From positions 1 to 6,318 of the forward strand of contig DMHA01000038.1 of the NCBI GenBank assembly GCA_003449615.1: a stretch of 6,318 nucleotides of DNA, read 5' to 3'. This DNA is from Flavobacterium sp. GTDB lineage: Bacteria > Bacteroidota > Bacteroidia > Flavobacteriales > Flavobacteriaceae. Shown piece after piece: positions 1-6,318 of this stretch. A model generated the notes under the pieces. It was not told the origin of the DNA and made no database searches. It saw only the letters and a list, made by a program, of their open reading frames with translations. Positions within the stretch are counted from its first letter, which is position 1, and each line of letters begins with the position of its first letter. The translations under genes and the position numbers were made by a program.

Positions 1-373
1 GAATTTCGAGTTGATTCCCTTTTAACAAAAATAATTTCTTAGGTTGAAAAAAGAATAAATCAGGAAAATTTAATCCATCAAAATTATTGGAAATTAAAAA
101 TTCAATATCATTTTTCAAATCATACGATAAATACCCAAAAAGCCAGTCTTTAGAAATTTGTTGGTATTGTTTTAAATCTTCAAAAGCGTTGTGATAATCT
201 GTTTTTATTGACGTAAAAGCATCCACAGCAATGATACAATCGTAACTTGAATACTGTTGCGGATAATCATTACTATCTAAATAAACCACTTCTCGAAATT
301 GTTGTGCCCAAGTCAATATTTGTTGCTTGAATTGGATTGGATTATCTATAAGTTTTATAGTTGAAGTTCTCAA
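1..373 (-). CDS. Aminodeoxychorismate/anthranilate synthase component I, N-terminal part (PabB-like), cut by window edge
   Basis: Reverse-strand reading gives 124 open codons that continue past base 1, so only the N-terminal third of an expected protein of roughly 420-450 residues is present. The stretch resembles the N-terminal domain of chorismate-utilising enzymes (Anth_synt_I_N family): a WAQQF segment near residue 22, GYLSYDLKN at 80-88, and FPDLFFFQPKKL at 103-114. Flavobacterial PabB-like proteins share this pattern. The role would be amination of chorismate to aminodeoxychorismate for p-aminobenzoate and folate in the cytoplasm; the catalytic chorismate-binding domain lies outside the window. 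There is no ATG between the upstream in-frame stop and the conserved region. I chose the TTG at 373-371 (Met-Arg-Thr-Ser) because it lies about 20 nt after a -7 box and gives a plausible N terminus. Anthranilate synthase TrpE is a less likely alternative. Confidence 0.75.
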   Translation of the reverse strand, partial: MRTSTIKLIDNPIQFKQQILTWAQQFREVVYLDSNDYPQQYSSYDCIIAVDAFTSIKTDYHNAFEDLKQYQQISKDWLFGYLSYDLKNDIEFLISNNFDGLNFPDLFFFQPKKLFLLKGNQLEI

Positions 374-399
374 AAGTTTAGAATATGTTTTTAAAATTT

Positions 400-407
400 C
401 AAAATTA
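400..407 (-). promoter_or_regulatory. Bacteroidota -7 promoter element for the pabB-like gene
   Basis: On the minus strand this reads TAATTTTG, an exact match to the TAnnTTTG -7 consensus of Bacteroidota primary sigma factors. It would start transcription roughly 20 nt before the proposed TTG start at 373. No TTG -33 element sits at the usual distance of about 19 nt, so the call rests on one half of the promoter. The 374-471 gap must hold divergent promoters for this gene and the DoxX-type gene. On the plus strand the closest -7 candidate is TACATTTA at 434-441, one base off consensus, which I regard as weak. Confidence 0.4.
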
Positions 408-471
408 CGACAAATATTAATTTATTTTTTAATTACATTTATCCCGCTATTAACCACAAAAACAATAAAGT

Positions 472-846
472 ATGAAAATTGCAACTCTAATTGTCCGAAT
501 TTTAATTAGTTTTTTACTTCTCTTTGGTTCACTTGCTTATTTTTTTAAATTTGGCGAACAGCCTGAACTTTCAGGCGACATGAAAACTGTAATGACTGGA
601 TTTATGGCTTCAAATTATTTACTTCCGTTAGCAAAATCGGTAGAACTTATTTGTGGATTGTCATTTATAACTGGAAAATTCATGAAAATTTCATCGATTA
701 TTTTAGTACCAATTTCTTTAAATATCTTACTCATAAATGTATTTTTAATGCCAGAAGGAATTCCAATTTCCGCTGCTTTATTTTTAGGAAATTTGTTTAT
801 GATTTACATAAATTGGAATAATTATAAAGGTTTGTTTGTGGCTTAA
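472..846 (+). CDS. DoxX-family small integral membrane protein
   Basis: The 124-residue protein has four predicted hydrophobic helices: about 4-25, 47-68, 72-92 and 97-115. The second contains a charged KSVELICG segment (55-62) with a membrane-embedded Glu. Size, four-helix layout and that Lys/Glu motif fit the DoxX/DoxD-like family of inner-membrane proteins, whose members are linked variously to quinone or thiosulfate metabolism and redox stress. For stand-alone flavobacterial members the substrate is unknown and I do not assign one. The ATG at 472 begins just before the first helix; no convincing ribosome binding site precedes it, as is usual for this phylum. The gene is monocistronic: it diverges from the pabB-like gene (98 bp apart) and ends at a hairpin terminator 5 bp after its stop codon. 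Confidence 0.8.
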   Translation: MKIATLIVRILISFLLLFGSLAYFFKFGEQPELSGDMKTVMTGFMASNYLLPLAKSVELICGLSFITGKFMKISSIILVPISLNILLINVFLMPEGIPISAALFLGNLFMIYINWNNYKGLFVA

Positions 847-851
847 AAAAC

Positions 852-885
852 AAACCCGGCAGGTTCATTGAAACTTGTCGGGTTT
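852..885. terminator. Bidirectional intrinsic terminator between convergent genes
   Basis: A 14-bp stem (arms 852-865 and 872-885, with two G-U pairs in the RNA) closes a 6-nt loop. The stem base is AAACCCG/CGGGTTT. On the plus strand a T-rich tract follows (TTTTAGTTTTT); on the minus strand the flanking A run at 845-850 becomes a U run. It can therefore end both the DoxX-type transcript (stop at 844-846) and the M1 peptidase transcript (stop at 957-959), which would carry a 3' UTR of about 100 nt. Confidence 0.85.
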
Positions 886-956
886 TAGTTTTTAAAGATG
901 TAAAAGTTTGTTTGTTAGATAAAATTTTTTATAAACTCATCGAACCTTTTTTTGTT

Positions 957-2948
957 TTAATTCGCTGATTTCCAAGTGTTATTGCTTTCATTGTAGTCTG
1001 GAAAAACGTGATCTGGGTCAATGGTAACGATCTCAATTTCCTCGTTAGAATTGTGCTTAAATGTCCAATTTACATTTTTTTGCCATATTTCCACAGGTAA
1101 CTTTACCCGACTCACTTTACCGCTTTTTGTTTTTATGTCTATAACTACCGGCATTACCATTTTTTCAAAATTTTCGATGGTAATATAAATCCCTAATTTT
1201 GGATTATCATTCACATATTTTACTGAATTTATGCCTTGATCTAAACGCCAATTGTTTAAAAACCATCCACGCCAAAACCAACCTAAATCTTCGCCAGCCA
1301 CATTTTCCATTGTTCTAAAAAAGTCATCAGGAGCAGGGTGTTTGTATGCCCACCGTTCTACATAAGTGCGAAAAGCAAAATCAAAACGTTCGTTTCCAAT
1401 AATTTGTTCACGCAAAATAGTTAAACCAGCCGCAGGTTTGGAGTAGCATAATGTGCCAATATTCCTTTCTTTCATATTATCGGGCGAACTAATAATTGCC
1501 TCAAGTTTTGGGTGGGTATAGTTTTCTGAATTATTGTGCAAGTCGGCAATGGGTTCTTTATACTCGCCTTTGTTGAAATCGACAGAACTTAATGAATTGA
1601 TAAAAGTGTTGAATCCTTCATCCATCCAGCCATACAAACGCTCATTGGATCCTACAATCATTGGAAACCAAATATGTCCAAACTCGTGATCTGTAACGCC
1701 CCATAAATCTCCATTTTTAGCTCTATAACCACAAAAAACAATGCCAGGATACTCCATTCCACCCGCTATTCCTGCAACATTTGTTGCCGCTGGATAAGGA
1801 TATTCAAACCATCTTTTAGAATAATTTTCAATTGAAGTTTTGGTATATTCAGTAGAGCGTCCCCAAGCTTGATTTCCATCGCTTTCAAAGGGATAGGCAG
1901 AAATTGCCATTGCTTTTTTACCACTTGGCAAATTAATTCTGGCAGCATCTAAAATAAATGCTGGCGAAGATGCCCATGATACATCACGAGCATTTTTTAT
2001 CCTAAAACGCCAAGTTTTGTATGAATTAGAAATGGATTTTGAGGCATTATTCACTTCTTCGGCAGAACGAATGATAACCGTTTGATCGCTTTTGGAGGCT
2101 TGTTCCCAAAGTTTTTGTTGTTCTATTGAATAGACTTCCTTTGTATTGGTCAATTCGCCAGAGCAAACTACAAAATGATTGGAAGGTACTGTAATATTGA
2201 CATCAAAATTGCCGTATTCCAAATAAAATTCTGATGCACCTTGATATGGATTGGTATTCCATCCTTGAATATCGTCATAAACACACATCCTAGGATACCA
2301 TTGAGCAACAGTAAAAATTTTACCGTTTTTTGTCCCTAATATTCCCATTCGATCTGAACCTTCGATTGGAGAAATAAAAGAAAAATCGACTTTAATTTTA
2401 ATTATTCCACCTTTTGAATTTAATTCTTGAGGCAAAAAAACTTGCATTCTGGTATCGGTGATCAAATATTTTGCTTCTTTTTCAATAGAAACTCCTTTGT
2501 TTGAAACAATAATTTTCACTGATTTTATTTTAAAACCGCCATCAAAAATTTGTCCTTGAGCACCATTTCTACTTCCTGATATTGGCACAACAGCATTTCC
2601 TCGTGAATCTTCTTTGAATAAATTTTGGTCCAAATACATCCATAAAAAAGACATTTTGTCTGGACTATTATTGGTGTATGTTATGACAGTTGAACCTGAA
2701 ATTTCATTGTTTGCCTCATCTAATTTTGCGGTCAATAGATAATCGGCTCGGTTTTGCCAATATTCAAAACCTGGTTGACCACTTGCAGAACGCGTATTAG
2801 TTGCGTTTTTAGTGTAAAAAAAAGGTGCGAAAGTTTCTTGATAATTGTATTTTGAAACTTGCTTTGTTGTGTTTTCTTGTGACCAAATGTTAGAAATCAC
2901 TAGCAGAAATGCCATTTGAAGTAGGGCTTTCAAAGATTTATTTTTCAT
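957..2948 (-). CDS. Secreted M1-family (gluzincin) zinc metallopeptidase
   Basis: The 663-residue protein has an N-terminal Sec signal peptide (hydrophobic stretch about 7-20, likely cleavage near residue 23), so it should act in the periplasm or outside the cell. The M1 catalytic signature is complete. GGMEYPG (396-402) occupies the GxMEN substrate-binding position. HEFGH (421-425) supplies two zinc-ligand histidines and the general base, and Glu444 follows after exactly 18 residues as third ligand. Tyr502 in YSKPAAG matches the transition-state tyrosine. Residues 60-340 form the N-terminal beta domain; the region after about 580 looks like a short beta domain. The family removes N-terminal amino acids from peptides; the natural substrate here is unknown. 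There is no obvious type IX secretion C-terminal domain. The ATG at 2948 is supported by the signal peptide that directly follows. The gene appears monocistronic and shares a terminator with the DoxX-type gene. Confidence 0.93.
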   Translation of the reverse strand: MKNKSLKALLQMAFLLVISNIWSQENTTKQVSKYNYQETFAPFFYTKNATNTRSASGQPGFEYWQNRADYLLTAKLDEANNEISGSTVITYTNNSPDKMSFLWMYLDQNLFKEDSRGNAVVPISGSRNGAQGQIFDGGFKIKSVKIIVSNKGVSIEKEAKYLITDTRMQVFLPQELNSKGGIIKIKVDFSFISPIEGSDRMGILGTKNGKIFTVAQWYPRMCVYDDIQGWNTNPYQGASEFYLEYGNFDVNITVPSNHFVVCSGELTNTKEVYSIEQQKLWEQASKSDQTVIIRSAEEVNNASKSISNSYKTWRFRIKNARDVSWASSPAFILDAARINLPSGKKAMAISAYPFESDGNQAWGRSTEYTKTSIENYSKRWFEYPYPAATNVAGIAGGMEYPGIVFCGYRAKNGDLWGVTDHEFGHIWFPMIVGSNERLYGWMDEGFNTFINSLSSVDFNKGEYKEPIADLHNNSENYTHPKLEAIISSPDNMKERNIGTLCYSKPAAGLTILREQIIGNERFDFAFRTYVERWAYKHPAPDDFFRTMENVAGEDLGWFWRGWFLNNWRLDQGINSVKYVNDNPKLGIYITIENFEKMVMPVVIDIKTKSGKVSRVKLPVEIWQKNVNWTFKHNSNEEIEIVTIDPDHVFPDYNESNNTWKSAN

Positions 2949-2982
2949 CTGTTTATAATATTTGTTTTTTAATGGAAGATGG

Positions 2983-3032
2983 AACGCCTATAATCATATC
3001 CCTTTGTATTTAGAACTATTGTCTTGGGCGTT
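2983..3032. repeat. Inverted repeat in the leader region of the M1 peptidase gene
   Basis: AACGCC (2983-2988) and GGCGTT (3027-3032) are perfect 6-bp complements around a 38-bp spacer. They form a small GC-rich island in otherwise very AT-rich DNA, 35-84 bp upstream of the peptidase ATG. If the transcript starts farther upstream (for example at the weak -7 candidate at 3073-3080, TATATTTA on the minus strand) the repeat would lie in the mRNA leader and could fold into a stem-loop; otherwise it could be a protein-binding site. The rest of the 2949-3217 gap holds no gene I can recognise. It is AT-rich, with an A10 run at 3185-3194 and a weak plus-strand -7 candidate TATATTTA at 3171-3178 for the epimerase gene. 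Confidence 0.4.
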
Positions 3033-3217
3033 TCATTTTATAAATTTATTATTATTGCAAATTAATGAAAAATAAATATAGCAGTGAGATTGAACACAAA
3101 ATATTTTATCAAAAATTAATTTGTTTCTGAATTTGTTCATTTTTAATGTCAAATTTTTAATTTATTAAAATATATTTACAATTCAAAAAAAAAATCATAA
3201 TCTAAATAGCTTGAATT

Positions 3218-4069
3218 TTGACTACAACAATTTCAAATTCTATTCTAAAGGCTCAAATAAAACATTTGGGAGCCGAATTAATTTCTTTAAAAAGTAACCA
3301 AAATAAAGAATACATTTGGGAGGGAAACCCAACATTTTGGGGAAAACATTCTCCTATTTTGTTTCCAATAGTTGGGACTTTAAAGAACAATATTTATCTC
3401 ATTAATGGAAAACAGTATCAGTTGAACAGACACGGTTTTGCTAGAGAAATGGAATTTGAACTGATTCAAAAAACACCAGAAAGTGCTAGATTTTCTCTGA
3501 TTTCGACAAAAGAAACAAAAAAAATGTATCCTTTCGATTTTGAATTACAAATTTGTTATTCACTGAAAGGCAATAAATTAAATATTGATTTTAAGGTTGA
3601 AAACAAAAATGAAATAACGATGCCGTTTTCCATTGGAGCTCATCCCGCATTGGCTTTGCCTGGAAATTTTGAAAATTATAGGCTTGAATTTCAACAAGAT
3701 GAAATTCTAAACTATTATCTTCTTGAAGGAGGTTTAATTTCTAATAATTCGGTTGAACTTCCTCTAAATAATAGACAACTTGGCTTAAAATATCAATTGT
3801 TTGAAAATGATGCTTTGGTTTTTAAAACCTTAAAATCTAATTCGATAACGATTCTGGAAAAAGCAAATCCAATAGTAAAAGTTAATTTTAACGAGTTTCC
3901 TAATTTAGGAATTTGGACAGTTCAAAATGGCCCTTTTTTGTGTGTTGAACCTTGGTTTGGCTATTCGGATACTTTAACGGGCTATGATGATTTTTCAAAA
4001 AAAGAAGGAATTCGGCTTTTGAGAAAAAGGGAAACTTTCGAATCAAATTATAATCTTGAAGTTTTTTAA
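3218..4069 (+). CDS. Aldose 1-epimerase family protein (LacX-type)
   Basis: The 283-residue protein matches the galactose mutarotase-like beta-sandwich fold across its length. Visible family motifs are the N-terminal HLGAELISL (16-24), WGKHSPILFPIVG (41-53), NRHGFARE (70-77, putative substrate Arg71 and His72), GAHPA (140-144, putative catalytic His142) and EPWFG (244-248, putative catalytic Glu244). These match the LacX-like branch of aldose 1-epimerases, cytoplasmic enzymes thought to interconvert alpha and beta anomers of sugars or sugar phosphates; the exact sugar cannot be read from sequence. No ATG is available: an in-frame TGA lies at 3212-3214 and the first internal Met is residue 78, inside conserved sequence. 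TTG at 3218 is therefore the most plausible start (ATT at 3215 is the only other option). The gene is followed after 3 bp by a GNAT acetyltransferase, probably in the same operon. Confidence 0.88.
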   Translation: MTTTISNSILKAQIKHLGAELISLKSNQNKEYIWEGNPTFWGKHSPILFPIVGTLKNNIYLINGKQYQLNRHGFAREMEFELIQKTPESARFSLISTKETKKMYPFDFELQICYSLKGNKLNIDFKVENKNEITMPFSIGAHPALALPGNFENYRLEFQQDEILNYYLLEGGLISNNSVELPLNNRQLGLKYQLFENDALVFKTLKSNSITILEKANPIVKVNFNEFPNLGIWTVQNGPFLCVEPWFGYSDTLTGYDDFSKKEGIRLLRKRETFESNYNLEVF

Positions 4070-4072
4070 AAT

Positions 4073-4624
4073 ATGTTAGAAATTAATTTTTTGCCTTTTC
4101 CCAACCTAGAGACTGGGCGTTTGTATTTGAGAAGAGTTGTGAAAGAAGATGTAAACGAAATTTTTGCACTTCGGTCTAATCAAGAAATTATGAAATATAT
4201 ACCTAGACCTTTGGTGAAAACTCTTGAAGACGCTCTGGCTCATATTGCAATGATTGATGAAAAAATCGAAAATAATGAAGGGATAAATTGGGCAATTACT
4301 TTAAAAAACAGCTCAAAACTCATAGGAATTATTGGTCATTATCGCATAAAGCCTGAACATTACAGGGCTGAAATAGGTTATATGTTACTTCCTGATTATC
4401 AAGGAAAAGGCATTATTTCAGAAGCTATTATGGAAGTTGTTAACTATGGTTTTAAAGTAATGAATTTACATTCGATTGAAGCTATTATTGACCCTGATAA
4501 TTTTGCTTCCGAAAGGGTTCTATTAAAAAACGGGTTTGTTAAAGAAGCCCATTTAAAAGAAAATGAGTGTTTTGAAGGGCGGTTTTTGGATACGGTAATT
4601 TACTCAATTTTGAACCAAAGTTAA
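4073..4624 (+). CDS. GNAT-family N-acetyltransferase, RimJ/RimL-like
   Basis: The 183-residue protein fits the Acetyltransf_3 (RimJ/RimL) branch of GNAT enzymes in length and motif order. It begins with LETGRLYLRRVVKEDV (12-27), the typical first strand and helix. IGIIGHYRI (84-92) forms a central strand. Motif A, AEIGYMLLPDYQGKGIISEA (99-118), carries the acetyl-CoA pyrophosphate-binding loop Gln110-Gly111-Lys112-Gly113. NFASERVLLKNGF (143-155) is the conserved C-terminal motif B. It should transfer an acetyl group from acetyl-CoA to an amine in the cytoplasm. RimJ/RimL enzymes modify ribosomal protein N termini, but most flavobacterial paralogues have unknown substrates, so I give no symbol. 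The ATG is 3 bp after the epimerase stop, which suggests transcription and possibly translation coupled to it. Confidence 0.9.
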   Translation: MLEINFLPFPNLETGRLYLRRVVKEDVNEIFALRSNQEIMKYIPRPLVKTLEDALAHIAMIDEKIENNEGINWAITLKNSSKLIGIIGHYRIKPEHYRAEIGYMLLPDYQGKGIISEAIMEVVNYGFKVMNLHSIEAIIDPDNFASERVLLKNGFVKEAHLKENECFEGRFLDTVIYSILNQS

Positions 4625-4702
4625 TTATGAGTATTTGAGGAATTTTTTATATTCTCGCTGAATAAATTAAAATCAAAAAAATAACTGACTAAAAAAAATC
4701 TT

Positions 4703-5260
4703 ATGAAAAAGTTCTTCATTTTTTCTTTTCTAAAAATCTCACTTTGCTCACAATCGCAAACCTATATAAAAGGGAATGTCGTAACCGCTTTAGGATTGGT
4801 TACTAATATTGGAATAGAAACCAGTTTAGGAAAAAAATCTACTTTCTAGTTTGATGTTTTGGCTTCTTTTTGGAGTTCTATAGACGGAAAACCTTACGAA
4901 TTTTATTCATTCACTGCTGAATACCGTTACCATTTTAGAGAAAAATATAATGGTTTCTATGCAGGAGCTCACGTTGGTTTTGATAGTTACGATGTTACTA
5001 AATGGAATTATACAGATATTGGCGTTCATCAAATTGGTGTTGGCTATTTTATAGGTGCAACTATAGGTTATGAGAAAAAATTAAACGACCGATTTATGCT
5101 GGATTTTTTCTTAGGAGGAGGCAGTCATCAGGGTTTTTATCATAGTTATTACATTGAAACTGGCGAAAGGTACGAAGAGGATACTGCTATTGGTCGAAAT
5201 AAAAGTGGAGAATGGTTGCCTTATCGTGGTGGTATAATGATTTCGTATAGTTTGAACTAA
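4703..5260 (+). pseudogene. DUF3575-type exported barrel protein, interrupted by an in-frame amber codon
   Basis: From ATG 4703 the frame encodes a signal-peptide-like N terminus (MKKFFIFSFLK, then Cys-Ser-Gln-Ser-Gln), then VKGN-like and NIGIET segments (about 25-40). It hits TAG at 4847-4849 (codon 49) and stays open for 136 more codons to TAA at 5258-5260. Both sides read as one protein: KKSTF before the stop continues as FDVLASFW, then EYRYHFREKYNGFY, GVGYFIGATIGYEKKL, FFLGGG and a C-terminal beta strand. The pattern resembles DUF3575-domain outer-membrane barrel proteins of Bacteroidota, where this position is often Gln, so a CAG-to-TAG change is the simplest explanation. A lysine at position 11 also interrupts the signal hydrophobic core. 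A TTG at 4859 could restart translation but would give a product without a signal peptide. Natural pseudogene and base-call error are both possible. Confidence 0.75.
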
Positions 5261-5487
5261 ACTTTAAATTTCGGTATCGTTTTCAGGTATAATTCTTCAA
5301 CTTTCTTTCTGGCCCAATCAGTTTTTCTTAGAAATGTCAAACTCGATTTGATACTTGGATTATCGGTAAAACATTTAATTTTTATCAATTCGCCCAAAGT
5401 GTCAAATCCATAATAATCGACTAGCTGTTCTACTATTCTTTGAAGCGTAATTCCGTGAAGTGGATCTTTTGATTCTTGATTTTCCAT
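5257..5487 (-). CDS. VF530/DUF2132-family small protein (putative DNA-binding)
   Basis: The 76-residue protein contains the family hallmarks DPLHGITL (8-15), the LVDYYGFDTLGELI helix region (22-35), CFTDNPSIKSSLTFLRKT (39-56) and WARKKVEELYL (58-68). This matches the VF530 family (DUF2132), small helical proteins annotated as DNA-binding from a structure of a Vibrio fischeri member; the physiological role is not established. Length is normal for the family. The ATG at 5487 is the only Met ahead of the conserved DPLHG and leaves a six-residue lead. The gene is convergent with the broken DUF3575 gene and the two stop regions overlap by 4 bp (5257-5260), with no terminator hairpin between them. 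Its transcript therefore probably runs antisense into that gene. Confidence 0.9.
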   Translation of the reverse strand: MENQESKDPLHGITLQRIVEQLVDYYGFDTLGELIKIKCFTDNPSIKSSLTFLRKTDWARKKVEELYLKTIPKFKV

Positions 5488-5491
5488 TTGG

Positions 5492-5521
5492 CAAATTTAT
5501 AAAGTTTGAGAAGCCAGTCAA
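5492..5521 (-). promoter_or_regulatory. Consensus Bacteroidota promoter of the VF530-family gene
   Basis: On the minus strand TTG (5521-5519) is followed after 19 nt by TAAATTTG (5499-5492), which matches TTG-N19-TAnnTTTG at every defined position and at ideal spacing. The -7 box ends only 4 bp before the ATG (5487-5485). The expected transcription start, about 5-8 nt after the box, would fall on or next to the start codon and leave practically no 5' UTR. Confidence 0.65.
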
Positions 5522-5547
5522 TTTTGTTTCACAAAAATTTATAATAA

Positions 5548-5577
5548 AAAAGCCATCATCGAATGATAATGGCTTTT
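5548..5577 (-). terminator. Intrinsic terminator of the outer-membrane barrel gene
   Basis: Arms 5548-5560 and 5565-5577 pair over 13 positions with one C-A mismatch around a 4-nt loop; the stem base is AAAAGCCAT/ATGGCTTTT. On the minus strand the hairpin is followed by a U run (TTTTTTATTAT), the expected arrangement for a transcript coming from the barrel gene that stops at 5612. It also insulates the downstream VF530-family promoter from read-through. Confidence 0.8.
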
Positions 5578-5611
5578 GTTTTGATTATTAAAATATAATC
5601 AAAGTTGAAAT

Positions 5612-6250
5612 TTAGAATATGAATTTGAAACCGAAAGATAATGGTGTTGTTAAGTTGGGTAAACTACCGCCTAATTCACTTACATAAATCGGATCAACAT
5701 TGCCAACATGGGCAGCTGAAAAATTAGTTATTGTTGTTTTATCACCAGTTTTAGGATTTAATGTAGTGGAAGTAAAGTTTGCTAAATCATAAGAAAATTC
5801 AACAGAAAAACTTTTTGATACAAAGAAGTCAAATCCACCAGACATAGCTAAACCAAATTGACTCACTTTCAGATCGCTTTCTTTCTCTTTACCAGTAATA
5901 ATTGGAGCTGCTAATTGACCGAAGAAATACAAACTTCCTGCAACATTCCAATATTTTCTAACCAAAGGTTCAACAACTATTAGACCAGTATTTGCTGCTG
6001 TAGCTGAACCATTTTCAGATTTAATATTGATATAACCAACACCTGCTCCAACTGCAACAGAGGGTGTAACAAATGTACCAACTATTGGTAAAACTGTCAA
6101 GTTTGTGTCTTTATCATCACCACTTTTAGTTTGTTGATACCCGATTTGAGAAGTAGCAAACCATGCCCCTTGTAAACCTTTGCTTGCTTCTTGAGCATTT
6201 GCTGTTAAACTTAGCAATGCAATACCTGCAACTAATAAAATTTTTTTCAT
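5612..6250 (-). CDS. Outer-membrane beta-barrel protein (porin-like)
   Basis: The 212-residue protein starts with a clear Sec signal peptide (MKKILLVAGIALLSLTANA, cleavage probably before Gln20). The mature part consists of alternating hydrophobic/polar strands separated by glycines and polar loops, for example VAVGAGVGYINI (66-77), VVEPLVRKYWNV (92-103), SLYFFGQLAAPII (106-118), FGLAMSGGFDFFV (132-144) and FSVEFSYDLANF (148-159). It ends in LSFGFKFIF with a terminal phenylalanine, the usual signal for outer-membrane barrel assembly. The pattern fits the small outer-membrane beta-barrel/porin-like proteins common in Flavobacteriaceae; cargo or ligand is unknown. The start ATG at 6250 is fixed by the signal peptide and preceded by an A-rich, C-containing leader typical of well-translated Bacteroidota genes. 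It has its own -7 box and terminator, so it is monocistronic. Confidence 0.87.
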   Translation of the reverse strand: MKKILLVAGIALLSLTANAQEASKGLQGAWFATSQIGYQQTKSGDDKDTNLTVLPIVGTFVTPSVAVGAGVGYINIKSENGSATAANTGLIVVEPLVRKYWNVAGSLYFFGQLAAPIITGKEKESDLKVSQFGLAMSGGFDFFVSKSFSVEFSYDLANFTSTTLNPKTGDKTTITNFSAAHVGNVDPIYVSELGGSLPNLTTPLSFGFKFIF

Positions 6251-6278
6251 TTTGGTTTTTGTTTTTATGATTATTGTG

Positions 6279-6286
6279 CAAATTTA
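6279..6286 (-). promoter_or_regulatory. Bacteroidota -7 promoter element for the outer-membrane barrel gene
   Basis: On the minus strand this reads TAAATTTG, an exact TAnnTTTG match, 28 bp before the ATG at 6250. The expected start gives a leader of about 20 nt that is A-rich and lacks a Shine-Dalgarno sequence. At the -33 position only a T run (TTTTC) is present instead of TTG, so the upstream half is imperfect. Confidence 0.55.
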
Positions 6287-6318
6287 TTGACAGCATTTTA
6301 TCGAAAATATGATAAAAA

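Noticed and set aside
434..441. TACATTTA as the promoter of the DoxX-type gene
   Set aside because: It misses the final G of TAnnTTTG and has no TTG at -33 distance; in this base composition such matches are frequent, so I did not list it as a feature.
327..509. Plus-strand 60-codon open frame across the pabB/doxX intergenic region
   Set aside because: It overlaps the conserved start of the minus-strand pabB-like gene and the start of the DoxX-type gene in another frame, and its low-complexity product matches no family I recognise.
1766..1948. Minus-strand 60-codon open frame inside the M1 peptidase gene
   Set aside because: It is a frame shadow of a well-supported coding region carrying family motifs; the product shows no recognisable domain.
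3185..3194. A10 homopolymer upstream of the epimerase gene as a phase-variation tract
   Set aside because: It lies outside any reading frame, since a TGA at 3212 separates it from the epimerase, and runs of this length are common by chance in such AT-rich DNA. No promoter element is clearly spaced across it.
5249..5263. AGTTT/AAACT hairpin at the convergent stop codons as a terminator
   Set aside because: The stem is only 5 bp and almost all A/T, with no adjacent long T run; it is likely chance.
1..6318. Mobile element, CRISPR array, tRNA/rRNA, toxin-antitoxin or defence module
   Set aside because: I saw no transposase or integrase motifs, no direct-repeat arrays, no RNA gene folds and no defence-type domains. 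The genes are ordinary Flavobacteriaceae families in short independent units.

Overview
The window looks like ordinary chromosomal housekeeping and accessory DNA from a Bacteroidota bacterium, most likely Flavobacterium or a close relative. The base composition is strongly AT-rich and Shine-Dalgarno sequences are essentially absent before the starts. Several upstream regions carry the Bacteroidota -7 element TAnnTTTG, and most of the protein families are typical of Flavobacteriaceae.

Layout, left to right. The left edge (1-373, minus) holds the N-terminal third of a chorismate-utilising enzyme, probably aminodeoxychorismate synthase component I (PabB-like), which runs out of the window. Divergent from it is a small four-helix DoxX-type membrane protein (472-846, plus). 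A bidirectional hairpin terminator (852-885) separates it from a convergent secreted M1-family zinc aminopeptidase-like protein (957-2948, minus). A 269-bp divergent intergenic region follows, with an inverted repeat in the presumed leader of the peptidase gene. Next comes a likely two-gene plus-strand operon: a LacX-type aldose 1-epimerase (3218-4069, TTG start) and a RimJ/RimL-like GNAT acetyltransferase (4073-4624), 3 bp apart.

Downstream on the plus strand is a DUF3575-type exported barrel protein gene (4703-5260), broken by one in-frame amber codon at codon 49 and otherwise intact. Its tail overlaps by 4 bp the end of a minus-strand VF530/DUF2132-family small protein gene (5257-5487). 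That gene has the best promoter in the window, placed so close to the ATG that its transcript may be leaderless. The right end holds a minus-strand outer-membrane beta-barrel gene (5612-6250) with its own -7 box and hairpin terminator.

The genes do not form one pathway. Apart from the epimerase/acetyltransferase pair they look like independent short transcription units. I found no mobile element, CRISPR array, RNA gene, toxin-antitoxin or defence module, and nothing I would call a new system. The points most worth a second look are the single-nonsense DUF3575 gene, the possibly leaderless VF530 transcript, and two genes that appear to start at TTG.
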